From positions 1-64,000 of the forward strand of contig BQMF02000810.1 in NCBI GenBank assembly GCA_027922465.2: a DNA stretch of 64,000 nt, given 5' to 3'. Each line of letters begins with the position of its first letter. Position 1 is the first letter of the stretch. Below the pieces are notes generated by a model, which was given only the letters and a program-made list of their open reading frames with translations, ran no database searches and was not told where the DNA came from. A program made the position numbers and the translations under genes. This DNA comes from Turritopsis dohrnii (Eukaryota > Cnidaria > Hydrozoa > Anthoathecata > Oceaniidae). Below, piece by piece: positions 55,263 through 64,000 of this stretch.

Positions 55263-55424
55263 ATGTCGTTGGTTAAGTTAGCATCAACTGACCAATTTAT
55301 TAATTTGTGGCAGGAAGAGGAGTTTTTGTGGAATGTTTCGTCCACAAATTACAAACATAAGGACCAAAGAGGAAAGAGTATCACGCATTACTGTGCACTG
55401 TTTCTCGATAGATGGACTTATTAA
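55263..55424 (+). pseudogene. MADF-domain protein of Harbinger, N-terminal 53 codons
   Basis: Reads LASTDQFINLWQEEEFLWNV, then NYKHKDQRGKS, the first half of a MADF DNA-binding domain (F..L....LW......Y..K..R...). Stops after CALFLDRWTY; the second half of the domain is deleted. Harbinger elements use a Myb/MADF partner to deliver the transposase to the element and nucleus. Confidence 0.75.
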
Positions 55425-55640
55425 ACTTCATATTTCTTAAAAATGTTCCGGCGAAATTCTTAAAAACTTTGAATATTCATAATGATCTTCTGCTTGAAAT
55501 TCCCTCACAAGCGTGTTATAAATTCCTCAGAAGTTTCGTTTTTGAAGCCAAGGTTTCACCCAATGTCTTCTTTCCTGCCTTTCATTTTTCCTCTTTCGTC
55601 ATTTGGACATATAACAGCAACAACTACGTTTGCTGCCGCC
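55425..55640 (-). pseudogene. Harbinger transposase N-terminal fragment
   Basis: Minus strand: RRHWVKPWLQKRNF, a stop, then GIYNTLVREFQAEDHYEYSK and FLRISPEHF. This W.KPW...R...G.Y..L..E...ED...Y..FLR..PE.F series is the standard start of PIF/Harbinger transposases. The DDE core is absent and there are two stops, so it is inactive. Confidence 0.8.
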
Positions 55641-56500
55641 GGAGTCCATGACTGAAAAGTACTCTTTTACCATAGAACTTTTATAAAAATGTTGTAATCA
55701 TAAATGATCGTGTAAACAGATGTTCTAATCATTTTTTAAAGGATTAAAAAAATTATCATTTGTCATTTATCATTTTAAAATGATCGTGTATTTCAGCCTT
55801 TACACTCACACATTAATAAGGTATCTTTTCAAAACAAACTTAAAATTAAAACCATTCGATTCGAATAAATAGACATCGTTTTTTCTGCAGCCAATTTTTA
55901 AAAACTTTACTGCACTTCTTCTGTATAGCCACATTATTTGATAACTAAAACGAAATAAGTAAAACCCTGAAAATGTGCTGGATACATTCTTCCACTCGCA
56001 TTTCTTCTTTGTTTTCCACTGACGTAAACCATTTCACTACACTGCTTTTACATCGTAAACAAACATGCATACTAAAAACATCAATACAACTAACTCACTT
56101 ACGCACGTAGCACACCTGTTCTTTTATTAATCTAAAATACAATAGCAGTTAAAGTTTAACAATAAACCTTTTATAATAATAAACCTTCATATGTGTACAA
56201 ACCTGTGTTTCTTCGTGAAGTTCACAACGAAGAAATGAAAGCCGTTATTAACGACCAAAATTTTTGGAATTTGTCAGCCAATCAAAACTGCGCATTTTAA
56301 GAGTTTTCCTTTATTAGCCAATGAAATCGATCAGCGGCGGGATTTCCCCATTTACTAATCGTAAAAAAACGCTCTCGCGCTGCGTGGTTTTACGACGAAA
56401 AGGGAAAAAATAAGAAGGATTTGACCGTTAAAAACGACCCGAAACAATCACTCTCTAAACTAAAAACTGGATGCACAGCGCGTATTAGAATATAGACTAG

Positions 56501-57068
56501 TATCCCGGATAAAAACTTTTTACCGAACTTAACTTCGAAAACATTAGGTCAAATCCACCATTCCCGTGTACGTACCCCGTGACGAAAAAATAAATCATGG
56601 AATCGCAACTCAAAAAAGTACCTACGTTGTAGAGCTTGAAAAACTGATCAAAAAAGTGTATGGGATCGTTTCGCTACGACCAACCGTTGCAGAGATATCG
56701 TCGATCAAAGATTTTGATGACGTCATATCCGCAGTACCAAATAAAATTTAGACCCAAATGTTGCGTCACCCCATCGCCCGTATCGCGGACCCTAAACAAC
56801 GTCAGTTATCTCTATTGGTTCTCGAGATATTTCCCCAAAAACGTCGCGTTCGATTGGGGATGCAATGCAATGATTCCCCCCGTGATCATAAAAAAACTGA
56901 CGTCAAATGATGCCACGTGCTTTTGGAATGATCGTGAAAAAAGTGTCTCTCGCTTCTACGTGGTTTTACGCGCACATAAGAGGACGATGACCGTAAATTA
57001 AAACTAAATATGTCACTCTCTAAAATAAAAGTGGTATGCGCAATTGCGAATTAGTATAATAAGACTAG
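56501..57068 (+). repeat. 560-bp tandem family, unit 1
   Basis: 568 bp. Landmarks in all units: TATCCCGGGTAAAAACTTTT start, TGATCAAAAAAGTGTATGGG, GATGACGTCATATCCGCAGT, GCGTTCGATTGGGG, CTGACGTCAAATGATG, CCACGTGC, CGCGAATTAGTATA end. Two TGACGTCA-type (CRE-like) sites and one CACGTG per unit. Frames seen inside are repeat translations. Confidence 0.85.
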
Positions 57069-58025
57069 TATCCCGGGTAAAACCTTTTTACCAAACTTAA
57101 CTTCGAAAACATTACCTTAAGGGAAGAAATTTTCGCGGGAAGAAATTTTCGCGGAAGAAATTTTCGCGGAATTTAATTTCGCGATTTTTGCCCCTAACCG
57201 CGAAATTAAATTCCGCGAAACACGTCAAAATTGCTCAATCGCGAAATTAAATTCCGCGAAAATTCGATTTTAGTTTTGTATGTTAAATAATAAAAGAAAA
57301 AAAGATTCACAGCGCAAAAAAGGAGGCATTTTTTCTGTTAAGTGTTTCTTTGAAAATCGAAAACCGCGAAATTTAATTCCGCGAAACATGTTAAAATTGG
57401 TCAATCGCGAAATTAAATTCCGCGAAAATCGGCCATTTTTACCATTTCAACCGCGAAATTAAATTCCGCGAAAATTTCTTCCCGCGAAAATTTCTTCCCT
57501 TAAGGTAGGTCAAATCCAGCATTCCCGTGTACGTACCCCGTGACGAAAAAATAAATCATGGAATCGCAACTCAAAAGTGTACCCATGTTGTAGAGCTCGA
57601 AAAACTGATCAAAAAAGTGTATGGGATCGTTTCGCTACGACCAACCATTGCAGAGATATCCTCGATCAAAGATTTTGATGACGTCATATCCGCAGTACCA
57701 AATAAAATTTAGACCCAAATGTTGCGTCACTCCATCGCCCGTATCGTGGACCCTAAAAAACGTCAGTTATCCCTATTGGTTCTCGAGTATTTCCCCAAAA
57801 ACGTCGCGTTCGATTGGGGCTGCAATGCAATGATTCCCCGTGATCATAAAAAAACTGACGTCAAATGATGCCACGTGCTTTTGGAATGATCGTGAAAAAA
57901 GTGTCTCTCGCCTCTACGTGGTTTTACGCGCACATAACAGGACGATGACCGTAAAAATTAAACAAATATATCACTCTCTAAAATAAAAGTGGGATGCACA
58001 AAGCGAATTAGTATAATAAGACTAG
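57069..58025 (+). repeat. 560-bp tandem family, unit 2 (interrupted by MITE)
   Basis: 957 bp including a 391-bp MITE and its duplicated TA; 564 bp without them. Confidence 0.88.
57115..57505. mobile_element. 391-bp MITE with AAATTTTCGCGG repeats, TA target
   Basis: Terminal inverted repeats CCTTAAGGGAAGAAATTTTC continuing with GCGGGAAGAAATTTTCGCGG, TA duplicated at 57113-57114 and 57506-57507. Sister units (for example at 56543-56550) show the unoccupied ACATTAGGTC site. Internal copies of CGCGAAATTAAATTCCGCGA form further inverted repeats. No coding. Confidence 0.93.
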
Positions 58026-58571
58026 TATCTTGCGTAAAAGTCTTTTACGACTTTAATTTCGAAAATGTTGTCACGAAAATAGGTGACGAAAAATTAAAGT
58101 ACCAAATCTCGAAAAGAGACCGTACCCATGTTGTAGAGCTCGAAAAGCTGATCAAAAAAGAGTATGGGATCGTTTCGCTACGATCAACCGTTACAGAAAT
58201 ATCGTCGATCAAAGATTTTAATGACGTCATATCCGCAGTACCAAGTAAAATTTAGGCCCAAATGTTGCGTCACCCCGTCACCCGTATCGCGGACCCCAAA
58301 AAACGTCAGTTATCTTTAGTGGTTCTCGAGATATTTCCCCAAAAACGTCGCGTTCGATTGGGGATGCAATGCAATGGTTCCCCCGTGATCATAAAAACAT
58401 CTGACGTCAAATGTCACGTGCTATTATACTAATCGTGAATGTGTCTTGCGTGGGCGAACTGCCGCTATATGACCACGATTAATAAGATTTTGACCATTAA
58501 AAAAACAAAAACACAACACTCTCTAAGTTAAATGTGTTGCACACGATTGCGAATTAGTATAAGTGGACTAG
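58026..58571 (+). repeat. 560-bp tandem family, unit 3 (divergent ends)
   Basis: 546 bp. Starts TATCTTGCGTAAAAGTC and has a different 3' quarter (GTGTCTTGCGTGGGCGAACT), so it belongs to a separate subfamily with unit 7. Confidence 0.82.
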
Positions 58572-59137
58572 TATCCCAGGTAAAAACGTTTTACCGAACT
58601 TAACTTCGAAAAGGATGGGGTCAAAATCGCCGTTCCCGTGAACGATCCCCGTGATGAAAATTTCAATTTAGAAATTGCAAACGGAAAATGTAACCATGTT
58701 GTAGAGCTCGAAAAACTGATCAAAAAAATGTATGGGATCGTTTCGCTACGACCAACCGTTAGAGAGATATCGCTGATCAAAGATTTCGATGACGTCATAT
58801 CCGCAGTACCAAATAAAATTTAGGCCCAAATGATGCGTCACCCCATCACCCGTATCTCTGACCCCAAAAAACGTCAGTTATCTTTATTGGTTCTTGAGAC
58901 ATTTCCCCAAAAACGTCGCGTTCGATTGGGGATGCAATGCAATGATTCCCCGTGATCATAAAAAACTGACGTCAAATGATGCCACGTGCTTTTGGAATGA
59001 TTGTGAAAAAAGTGTCTCTCGCCTCTACGTGGTTTTACGCGCACATAAGAGGACGATGACCGTAAATTTAAACTAAATATGTCACTCTCTAAAATAAAAG
59101 TGGTATGCACAATCGCGGATTATTATAATAAGACTAG
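58572..59137 (+). repeat. 560-bp tandem family, unit 4
   Basis: 566 bp; starts TATCCCAGGTAAAAACG. Same landmarks. Confidence 0.85.
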
Positions 59138-59695
59138 TATCCCGGGTAAAACCTTTTTACCGAACTTAACTTCGAAAACATTAGGTCAAATCCACCATCC
59201 CATGTACGTGCCCCGTGACGAAAATTTTAATTACAGATTCGTGACTTAAAAGTGTACCCATGTTGTAGAGCTCGAAAAACTGATCAAAAAAATGTATGGG
59301 ATCCTTTCGCTACGACCAACCGTTAGAGAGATATCGCTGATCAAAGATTTCGATGACGTCATATCCGCAGTACCAAATAAAATTTAGGCCCAAATGATGC
59401 GTCACCCCTTCACCCGTATCGCTGACCCCAAAAAACGTCAGTTATCCCTATTGGTTCTTGAGATATTTCCCCAAAAACGTCTCGTTCGATTGGGGATGCA
59501 ATGCAATGATTCCCCGTGATCATAAAAAACTGACGTCAAATGATGCCACGTGCTTTTGGAATGATCGTGAAAAAGTGTCTCTCGCATCTACGTGGTTTTA
59601 CGCGCTCGTAAGAGGACGATGACCGTAAAAATTAAACAAATATATCACTCTCTAAAATAAAAGTGGTATGTACAACGCGAATTAGTATATACTAG
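59138..59695 (+). repeat. 560-bp tandem family, unit 5
   Basis: 558 bp; same landmarks. Confidence 0.85.
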
Positions 59696-60258
59696 TATCC
59701 CGGGTAAAAACTTTTTACCGAACTTAACTTCGAAAACATTAGGTCAAATCCACCATTCCCGTGTACATACCCCGTGTCGAAAAAATAAATCATAGAATCG
59801 CAACTCAAAAGTGTACCCATGTTGTAGAGCTCGAAAAGCTGATCAAAAAAGTGTAGGGGATCGTTTCGCTACGACCAACCGTTGCGGAGATATCGCTGGT
59901 CAAAGATTTTGATGACGTCATATCCGCAGTACCAAATAAAATTTAGGCCCAAATGATGCGTCACCCCATCACCCGTATCGCTGACCCCAAAAAACGTCAG
60001 TTATCCCTATTGGTTCTTGAGATATTTCCCCAAAAACGTCGCGTTCGATTGGGGATGCAATGCAATGATTCCCCGTGATCATAAAAAACTGACGTCAAAT
60101 GATGCCACGTGCTTTTGGAATGATCGTGAAAAAAGTGTCTCTCGCCTCTACGTGGTTTTACGCGCACATAAGAGGACGATGACCGTAAATTTAAACTAAA
60201 TATATCACTCTCTAAAATAAAAGTGTGACACACAGCGCGGATTATTATAATAAGATAG
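59696..60258 (+). repeat. 560-bp tandem family, unit 6
   Basis: 563 bp; same landmarks. Confidence 0.85.
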
Positions 60259-60815
60259 TATCTCGCGTAAAAGTTTTTTACGGCTTTAATTTCGAAACGG
60301 ATGTGCAAGAATCCTGCGTTCCCGTGTGAGAACCACGTGACGAAAATTTCAATTACGCAATCGGGACTGGAAAGTGTACCGATGTTGTAGAGCTTGAAAA
60401 TCTGAGCAAAAAAATGTATGGGATCGTTTCGCTACGACCAACCGCTGCGGAGATATAGTCGATCAAAGGTTTTGATGACGTCATAGCCGCAGTACCAAAT
60501 TAAATTTAGGCCCAAATTTTGCGTCACCCTATCACCCGTATCGCGGACCCTATAAAACGTCAGTTATCCCTATTGGTTCTCGAGATATTTCCCCAAAAAC
60601 GTCGCGTTCGATTGGGGATGCAATGCAATGAATCCTCCGTGATATGCTAAAATGAAACTGACGTCACGCCGCGTGCTATTATACTAATCCTCCATTATCA
60701 ATGGCCTAACGAAAAAATGACCACGATTAAGAAGATTTTGACCGTAAATTTGAAAAAAACACAACTCTCTCTAAAATAAAAGTGGTATGCACAACGCGGA
60801 TTAGTATATATAGAT
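60259..60815 (+). repeat. 560-bp tandem family, unit 7 (last)
   Basis: About 557 bp; starts TATCTCGCGTAAAAG and ends near GCGGATTAGTATATATAGAT. It closes the array 137 bp before the second Kolobok-like element. Confidence 0.82.
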
Positions 60816-61184
60816 AGATAAATTTATGAAAGTGTTCTTGTATACGTTTTTGAGGATCTTTTTATAACTTTCAAAATTGTTTTGTTGTATTTCTCAGAGT
60901 GAGAATGTGTGATCAAACAACTTTATTAAAGAGTATTAAATTGACATTTAAAGGGGAATTGAGGTTTAGAAAAAATTTTTTTGAAAATTTCACTAAACAT
61001 TCAAGAATAGCGTTTATATTCATAAGAAAAAAGAATTTTCAAAAAATCTTTATTATTTCACAAAATATAAGCATTTCAAAATTTTATTTTTTGAGTTTAA
61101 AGTCCGTTTTCTGACGTCATTGGTGTCATATCAATATACGAGCGCACGTGTTAGTTACTATAATATATCCTCATCGCTGGCAAC

Positions 61185-61571
61185 ATGCCTACCGTGTCTT
61201 GCTTTTGGATGTTCAAATAACAGTGGAAAAGTCAAAAATAAGAGTTACTTAGGTTTCCTGATCCAAAGAAATGCAGATCACAATGTATTCGTTGGTTACA
61301 TAATATGGGGAATGCAAAATGGAATATCAACAACTTTGTTCCAAGTAATCGTCGACTTCGCAGTGATCATTTCCATAATGAATGCTTTGAGCGAGATTTG
61401 AAGTATGAGTTAATGCCACGTTATGGACATAGTTCAAAAAAGTTAAAACCAGGTGCTGTACCGACGATATTTTCGCACAAGACATACGACCAAATAAATA
61501 TCGATGGAACTACAATATCAAACAAACAATCAGCATCTCGTAAGCGAAGTTTGGATTTGCAACATGCACAT
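61185..61571 (+). pseudogene. THAP-domain exon, frameshifted
   Basis: ATG at 61185 opens MPTVSC; the next frame gives LAFGCSNNSGKVKNKSYLGF; a third part gives KWNINNFVPSNRRLRSDHFHNECF, ERDLKYELMPRYGHSSKKLK and PGAVPTIFSH. Together these are the C-x4-C, W region, C/D-x2-H and post-THAP linker of a THAP protein, with at least two frame changes (near 61200 and 61260). Ends at a donor GTAAGT (61572). The position expected for the second zinc cysteine is Ser in RSDHF. No further exon before the Helitron. Confidence 0.75.
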
Positions 61572-61728
61572 GTAAGTTGTAAATAAATTCACTAAACATA
61601 TTTAACATATTATTTAATACATATTTTAGCTAGATTTAACTTGTGATGTTTGCCATTCTCTTTCCTTATGTTTTTGCGTTGCTACTTTTTTTTCAACATA
61701 ACTTTGTGAATAGATTGCAAAACATAAC

Positions 61729-61790
61729 CGGGGGTAAAGAAATGTTTTTTTGCATCCATCTGTAAAGAACATTTTTCGTCTTTACCCCCG
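61729..61790. repeat. Short inverted repeat CGGGGGTAAAG...CTTTACCCCCG
   Basis: 11-bp arms with about 40 bp between them, downstream of the THAP exon. Could be a very small MITE or a terminator-like hairpin of the element. Confidence 0.6.
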
Positions 61791-61921
61791 TTCACTAAAA
61801 GAAAAATCATTTGACCATGCTCAAAGAGATACATAAAAAAAGGAAAAATATTAAGAGATGGTCTACACTATCCAGAAAGTGCTTTGATGTTTTGTGTAAA
61901 TGTTTATACTTGAATTAGAAA

Positions 61922-62377
61922 TCTATATATTAATAGCCGATTCTCTGTCTGTCTGTCTGTCTGTCTGTTTGTTTGTTTGTTTGTTTGTTTGTTTGTAAGT
62001 CACGCAAAATGGTAGATTGAGTTGTGAGCGAAATTATTTCTTTTTTTGTGTGCGACGTGAGTTCGAAGCAAATACATTGCAACCCCAATCGAACGTGACT
62101 TTTTTTGGCTGATGAACTAATAGGAATAACGTTTTGTTTTTATCATTATTGTTAGTTTTATATTCCACGTTGACTTGGCTTTGAAAACAGTACATCAACT
62201 AAATACAAAGAAACTAACTGATTAAACATTTTGGACAAAAAGCAGCAGTGGCAGAACGTGGCAGCATGTGCGGTTTGCCACTATCTCTTGCCTGACTGTC
62301 TGAGACGGGTGAACTTTTTTTTTGAGCAATCAAAATGTTTAAAAACCGATAGGTAAAAAAAGAGTATTATATCAAAA

Positions 62378-62413
<36 letters not shown>

Positions 62414-62811
62414 TTTCTTTTAACAAATTAATTTCTTCTTTTAATTGTTAAGCGTTCTGATCGAACGTTTTTTATTCTATTTATTCATTTAGCACGTGCC
62501 TTTTTTCTCTCCTCCGTCGTGATGTTTTTAAGAAGAGAAACTATTTCCCCCTTACGTTTGATAGCACCCATGTTAGAGTGTGTAACTTTTTTAAAACAAA
62601 AGCTAATAAAAAGTTGAAGTTTTCTCTCTCTACAGTTTGAGTGTATTGTTACACTGATAAAAGATTGGTTTTATCAGAGGTTGTGACTTCGAATATGCTT
62701 CTGGTTGAACACAAGTTGTACGAGCCGTTTATAAGGAAATTTGACGTTTATTGATACAGTGATACAGAGCAGGTGAACATCGGCGGCGAGCGACGCCGCC
62801 TTGGCGGCTAG
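61922..62811 (+). mobile_element. Solitary Helitron-like element (890 bp) nested in Kolobok-like copy 2
   Basis: Starts TCTATATATTAATAGCC right after an A (61921) and ends GGCGGCGAGCGACGCCGCC, TTGGCGG, CTAG, followed by T (62812). Insertion between A and T without duplication is the Helitron rule. Closest to units 1 and 3 of the array at the window start. A 25-base T run lies near 62383-62410. Confidence 0.88.
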
Positions 62812-63126
62812 TGCATTTAAATTATTTAATTATTTATTAAGTTATATTAGTCTCTTATTATTAATTTTATAATATTAGACCATAAATGTTTATTTTAATT
62901 TTAGTTTTAACCTTGGAGGAAAATCTTTATGTAAAGTTTTTTCTTTTGAATGTGTATATAGAGCCTTACAACATTTCGTTTGTTGACTCAACATTTTCAT
63001 TTGTGAAGCGCATTGTATTTTGAGTATATTTTTTGTTGTTGAGATTTTTGATGTACTTTATGTAAAAGAAATATGTGAAAATAACGATTCCTTCAAAAAC
63101 GTTTTTGACAAAAAATAAATTTATAC

Positions 63127-63570
63127 TTACTTATTGTTCATTTCTTTAAAGTCCTTGAAGTTGCCTTGATAACGTCTATATCTTATGAATGAAAGCTCAA
63201 GAACAGCAGGAGTAAGAATTAGTGTTTCAAAGTCTGGGTGGGCTGTGATACAATTTAAGTCTTCCAATTTTTCACGCAAAATATTACATTCTTTACAACA
63301 TTTACATTCTTCTAATGTCATTGTCAGACCTATAACGCAGCATCTACAGCAGCACCAGTTAAGGTTTTCTAAACGGCTAGAATCCAAATCGTCGTCAGAA
63401 CTCGAATTTTCATTAATAATTTCTTTATCTATTTTCTTAAGTTCTTCCTCTGTATATTCTGGCTCACACTCATAGCATCCACCAACATCACTATAATTTC
63501 CGTTAGAATCATCAGAAGCAGAAGAAATATTAGAAAGTTCAGAAGAATGTGATGAAACGCTTTCCGACAT
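63127..63570 (-). CDS. P2X7 C-terminal (ballast) domain protein, first exon
   Basis: 147 codons from ATG at 63570. Residues 1-65 are Ser/Asp/Glu-rich (SSELSNISSASDDSNGNYSD). Then LNWCCCRCCVIGLTMTLEEC, KCCKECNILREKLEDLNCIT and LELSFIRYRRYQGNFKDF, the cysteine core and first helix of the ballast domain. The frame ends at AATAAGTAAGT, a good donor, so the true protein should continue in another exon carrying the WWIH segment; none was found to the left, where a Helitron has inserted. Lacks channel parts. Confidence 0.75.
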   Translation of the reverse strand: MSESVSSHSSELSNISSASDDSNGNYSDVGGCYECEPEYTEEELKKIDKEIINENSSSDDDLDSSRLENLNWCCCRCCVIGLTMTLEECKCCKECNILREKLEDLNCITAHPDFETLILTPAVLELSFIRYRRYQGNFKDFKEMNNK

Positions 63571-63773
63571 GTTCTTGCTTCACGTCGCTTTAACTAAACT
63601 GTAAACACCTATGACACCAATGACGTCATAGCAGTAAAATCTTTAAAATGCTCTTATTCGCTAATTAAGCAAAAATTATTCAAAAAATATATATTTTTGT
63701 GATCCTCTCATCACACACAATATTTTAGGCGAAAAAAAACAATATCAAAAATTTGACCTCAATTCCCCTTTAA

Positions 63774-64000
63774 GCTGTACCACATCCTTAAAATTTTATT
63801 ATGAATATAAAAGGAATTCTAATTCTAGTGAAAATGCATAATTAAATTGACATCTTGAAAGATTAAAAGAAATTGTAAAATGACTGAAGAAAACAGGACT
63901 TGCTATCAAAGAAGTATATTAACTAAAAGTGTATGTTCGGACTTTGTGCATTTATGGTTATAAATCCAAAAGAAACATGAAATGAAAGCCTAGAACCATC
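63774..64000. other. Flank of Kolobok-like copy 2, nothing recognised
   Basis: AT-rich to the window end. Confidence 0.4.

Larger units (their letters stand above)
54979..55799. mobile_element. PIF/Harbinger DNA transposon, internally deleted
   Basis: 821 bp. Ends AGGCTAAAATACACGATCAT and, inverted, AGGCTGAAATACACGATCAT; 3-bp duplication TTA (54976-54978, 55800-55802), as expected for Harbinger. Carries the start of both typical Harbinger genes: a MADF protein on the plus strand and the transposase N-terminus on the minus strand. Confidence 0.9.
53381..56500 (+). repeat. 560-bp family, long variant (unit 0)
   Basis: Begins TATCCCGGGTAAAAACTTTT and runs parallel to the other units to about 53490, then has a different interior (including a Harbinger relic at 54979-55799), and rejoins the family in its last ~110 bp (TGCGTGGTTTTACG, CACTCTCTAAA, GCGCGTATTAG). 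Shared ends with a distinct ~2.3 kb interior suggest this could be closer to a parental mobile element than the short units. Confidence 0.6.
60952..63769. mobile_element. Kolobok-like DNA transposon with convergent THAP and P2X7-ballast genes, copy 2
   Basis: Ends AGGGGAATTGAGGT in inverted orientation, TTAA duplicated on both sides (60948-60951, 63770-63773). 2818 bp, of which 890 bp is a nested Helitron (61922-62811), so the element proper is about 1.93 kb. Layout is the same as copy 1: THAP gene on the plus strand from the left, ballast gene on the minus strand from the right. TTAA target, AGGG ends and THAP identify it as Kolobok-like. No catalytic DDE region remains. Confidence 0.85.

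Noticed and set aside
55412..55651. 79-residue plus-strand frame
   Set aside because: Antisense to the Harbinger transposase fragment, which gives a recognisable protein on the minus strand.
57280..57462. 60-residue basic frame
   Set aside because: Lies wholly in the 391-bp MITE and translates its repeated CGCGAAATT words.
56566..60308. Repeated short frames (MYVPRDEKINHG..., MHTTFILESDIF...)
   Set aside because: Frames of the 560-bp tandem unit on both strands; broken differently in each copy.

Overview
The window looks like a piece of an AT-rich invertebrate nuclear genome. I favour a cnidarian, possibly a hydrozoan, but only on general grounds: the mix of BEL/Pao, Helitron, Kolobok-like, pogo, Harbinger and mariner-type elements, THAP and P2X7-ballast genes, and a stonustoxin-like gene with ephrin-receptor-type cysteine repeats. 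Genes are intron-bearing, there are no operons, and most of the DNA is mobile or tandemly repeated. Many small open frames are chance products of low-complexity DNA or of the repeats and are not annotated.

Layout. 1-3926: head-to-tail array of ~0.86 kb Helitron-like units. 3951-6065: decayed LINE on the minus strand. 6345-6713: small intact gene with a Cys/His HNH-like pattern. 6.8-15 kb: fragments of non-autonomous DNA transposons and microsatellites, ending in a truncated P2X7-ballast exon (14787-15092). 16608-28276: a BEL/Pao LTR retrotransposon on the minus strand (LTRs differ at 1 of 176 positions) carrying three later DNA-transposon insertions: a Kolobok-like element with a THAP gene and a P2X7-ballast gene, a 998-bp GACGTC-rich TIR element with a tRNA-like insert, and a CACTA-like element. 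29165-32873: a 3.7 kb fold-back element.

33234-37.5 kb holds the best host gene: a secreted or membrane SNTX-like protein with an FN3 domain and GCC2/GCC3 cysteine repeats in one giant exon, followed by three tandemly duplicated phase-1 mini-exons and then an exon cut by a transposon. 39629-41831: two exons of a C-type lectin domain, split by an intron full of a 128-bp satellite; it may be the 3' end of the same transcription unit. 41.8-53.4 kb: gene-poor, with MITEs and a LINE with a restriction-like endonuclease and a poly(A) tail. 53381-60815: an array of ~560-bp units, the first a long variant carrying a Harbinger relic, another carrying a 391-bp MITE. 60952-63769: a second Kolobok-like element with convergent THAP and P2X7-ballast genes, itself hit by a Helitron.

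The most interesting system is the Kolobok-like element family in which a THAP gene and a P2X7 C-terminal (ballast) domain gene face each other between AGGGGA-type terminal inverted repeats with 4-bp target duplications (TGAA and TTAA). Two bounded copies and a third ballast fragment occur here, and the ballast protein appears to be under selection at the protein level. All family names rest on motif recognition by eye; no database search was possible.
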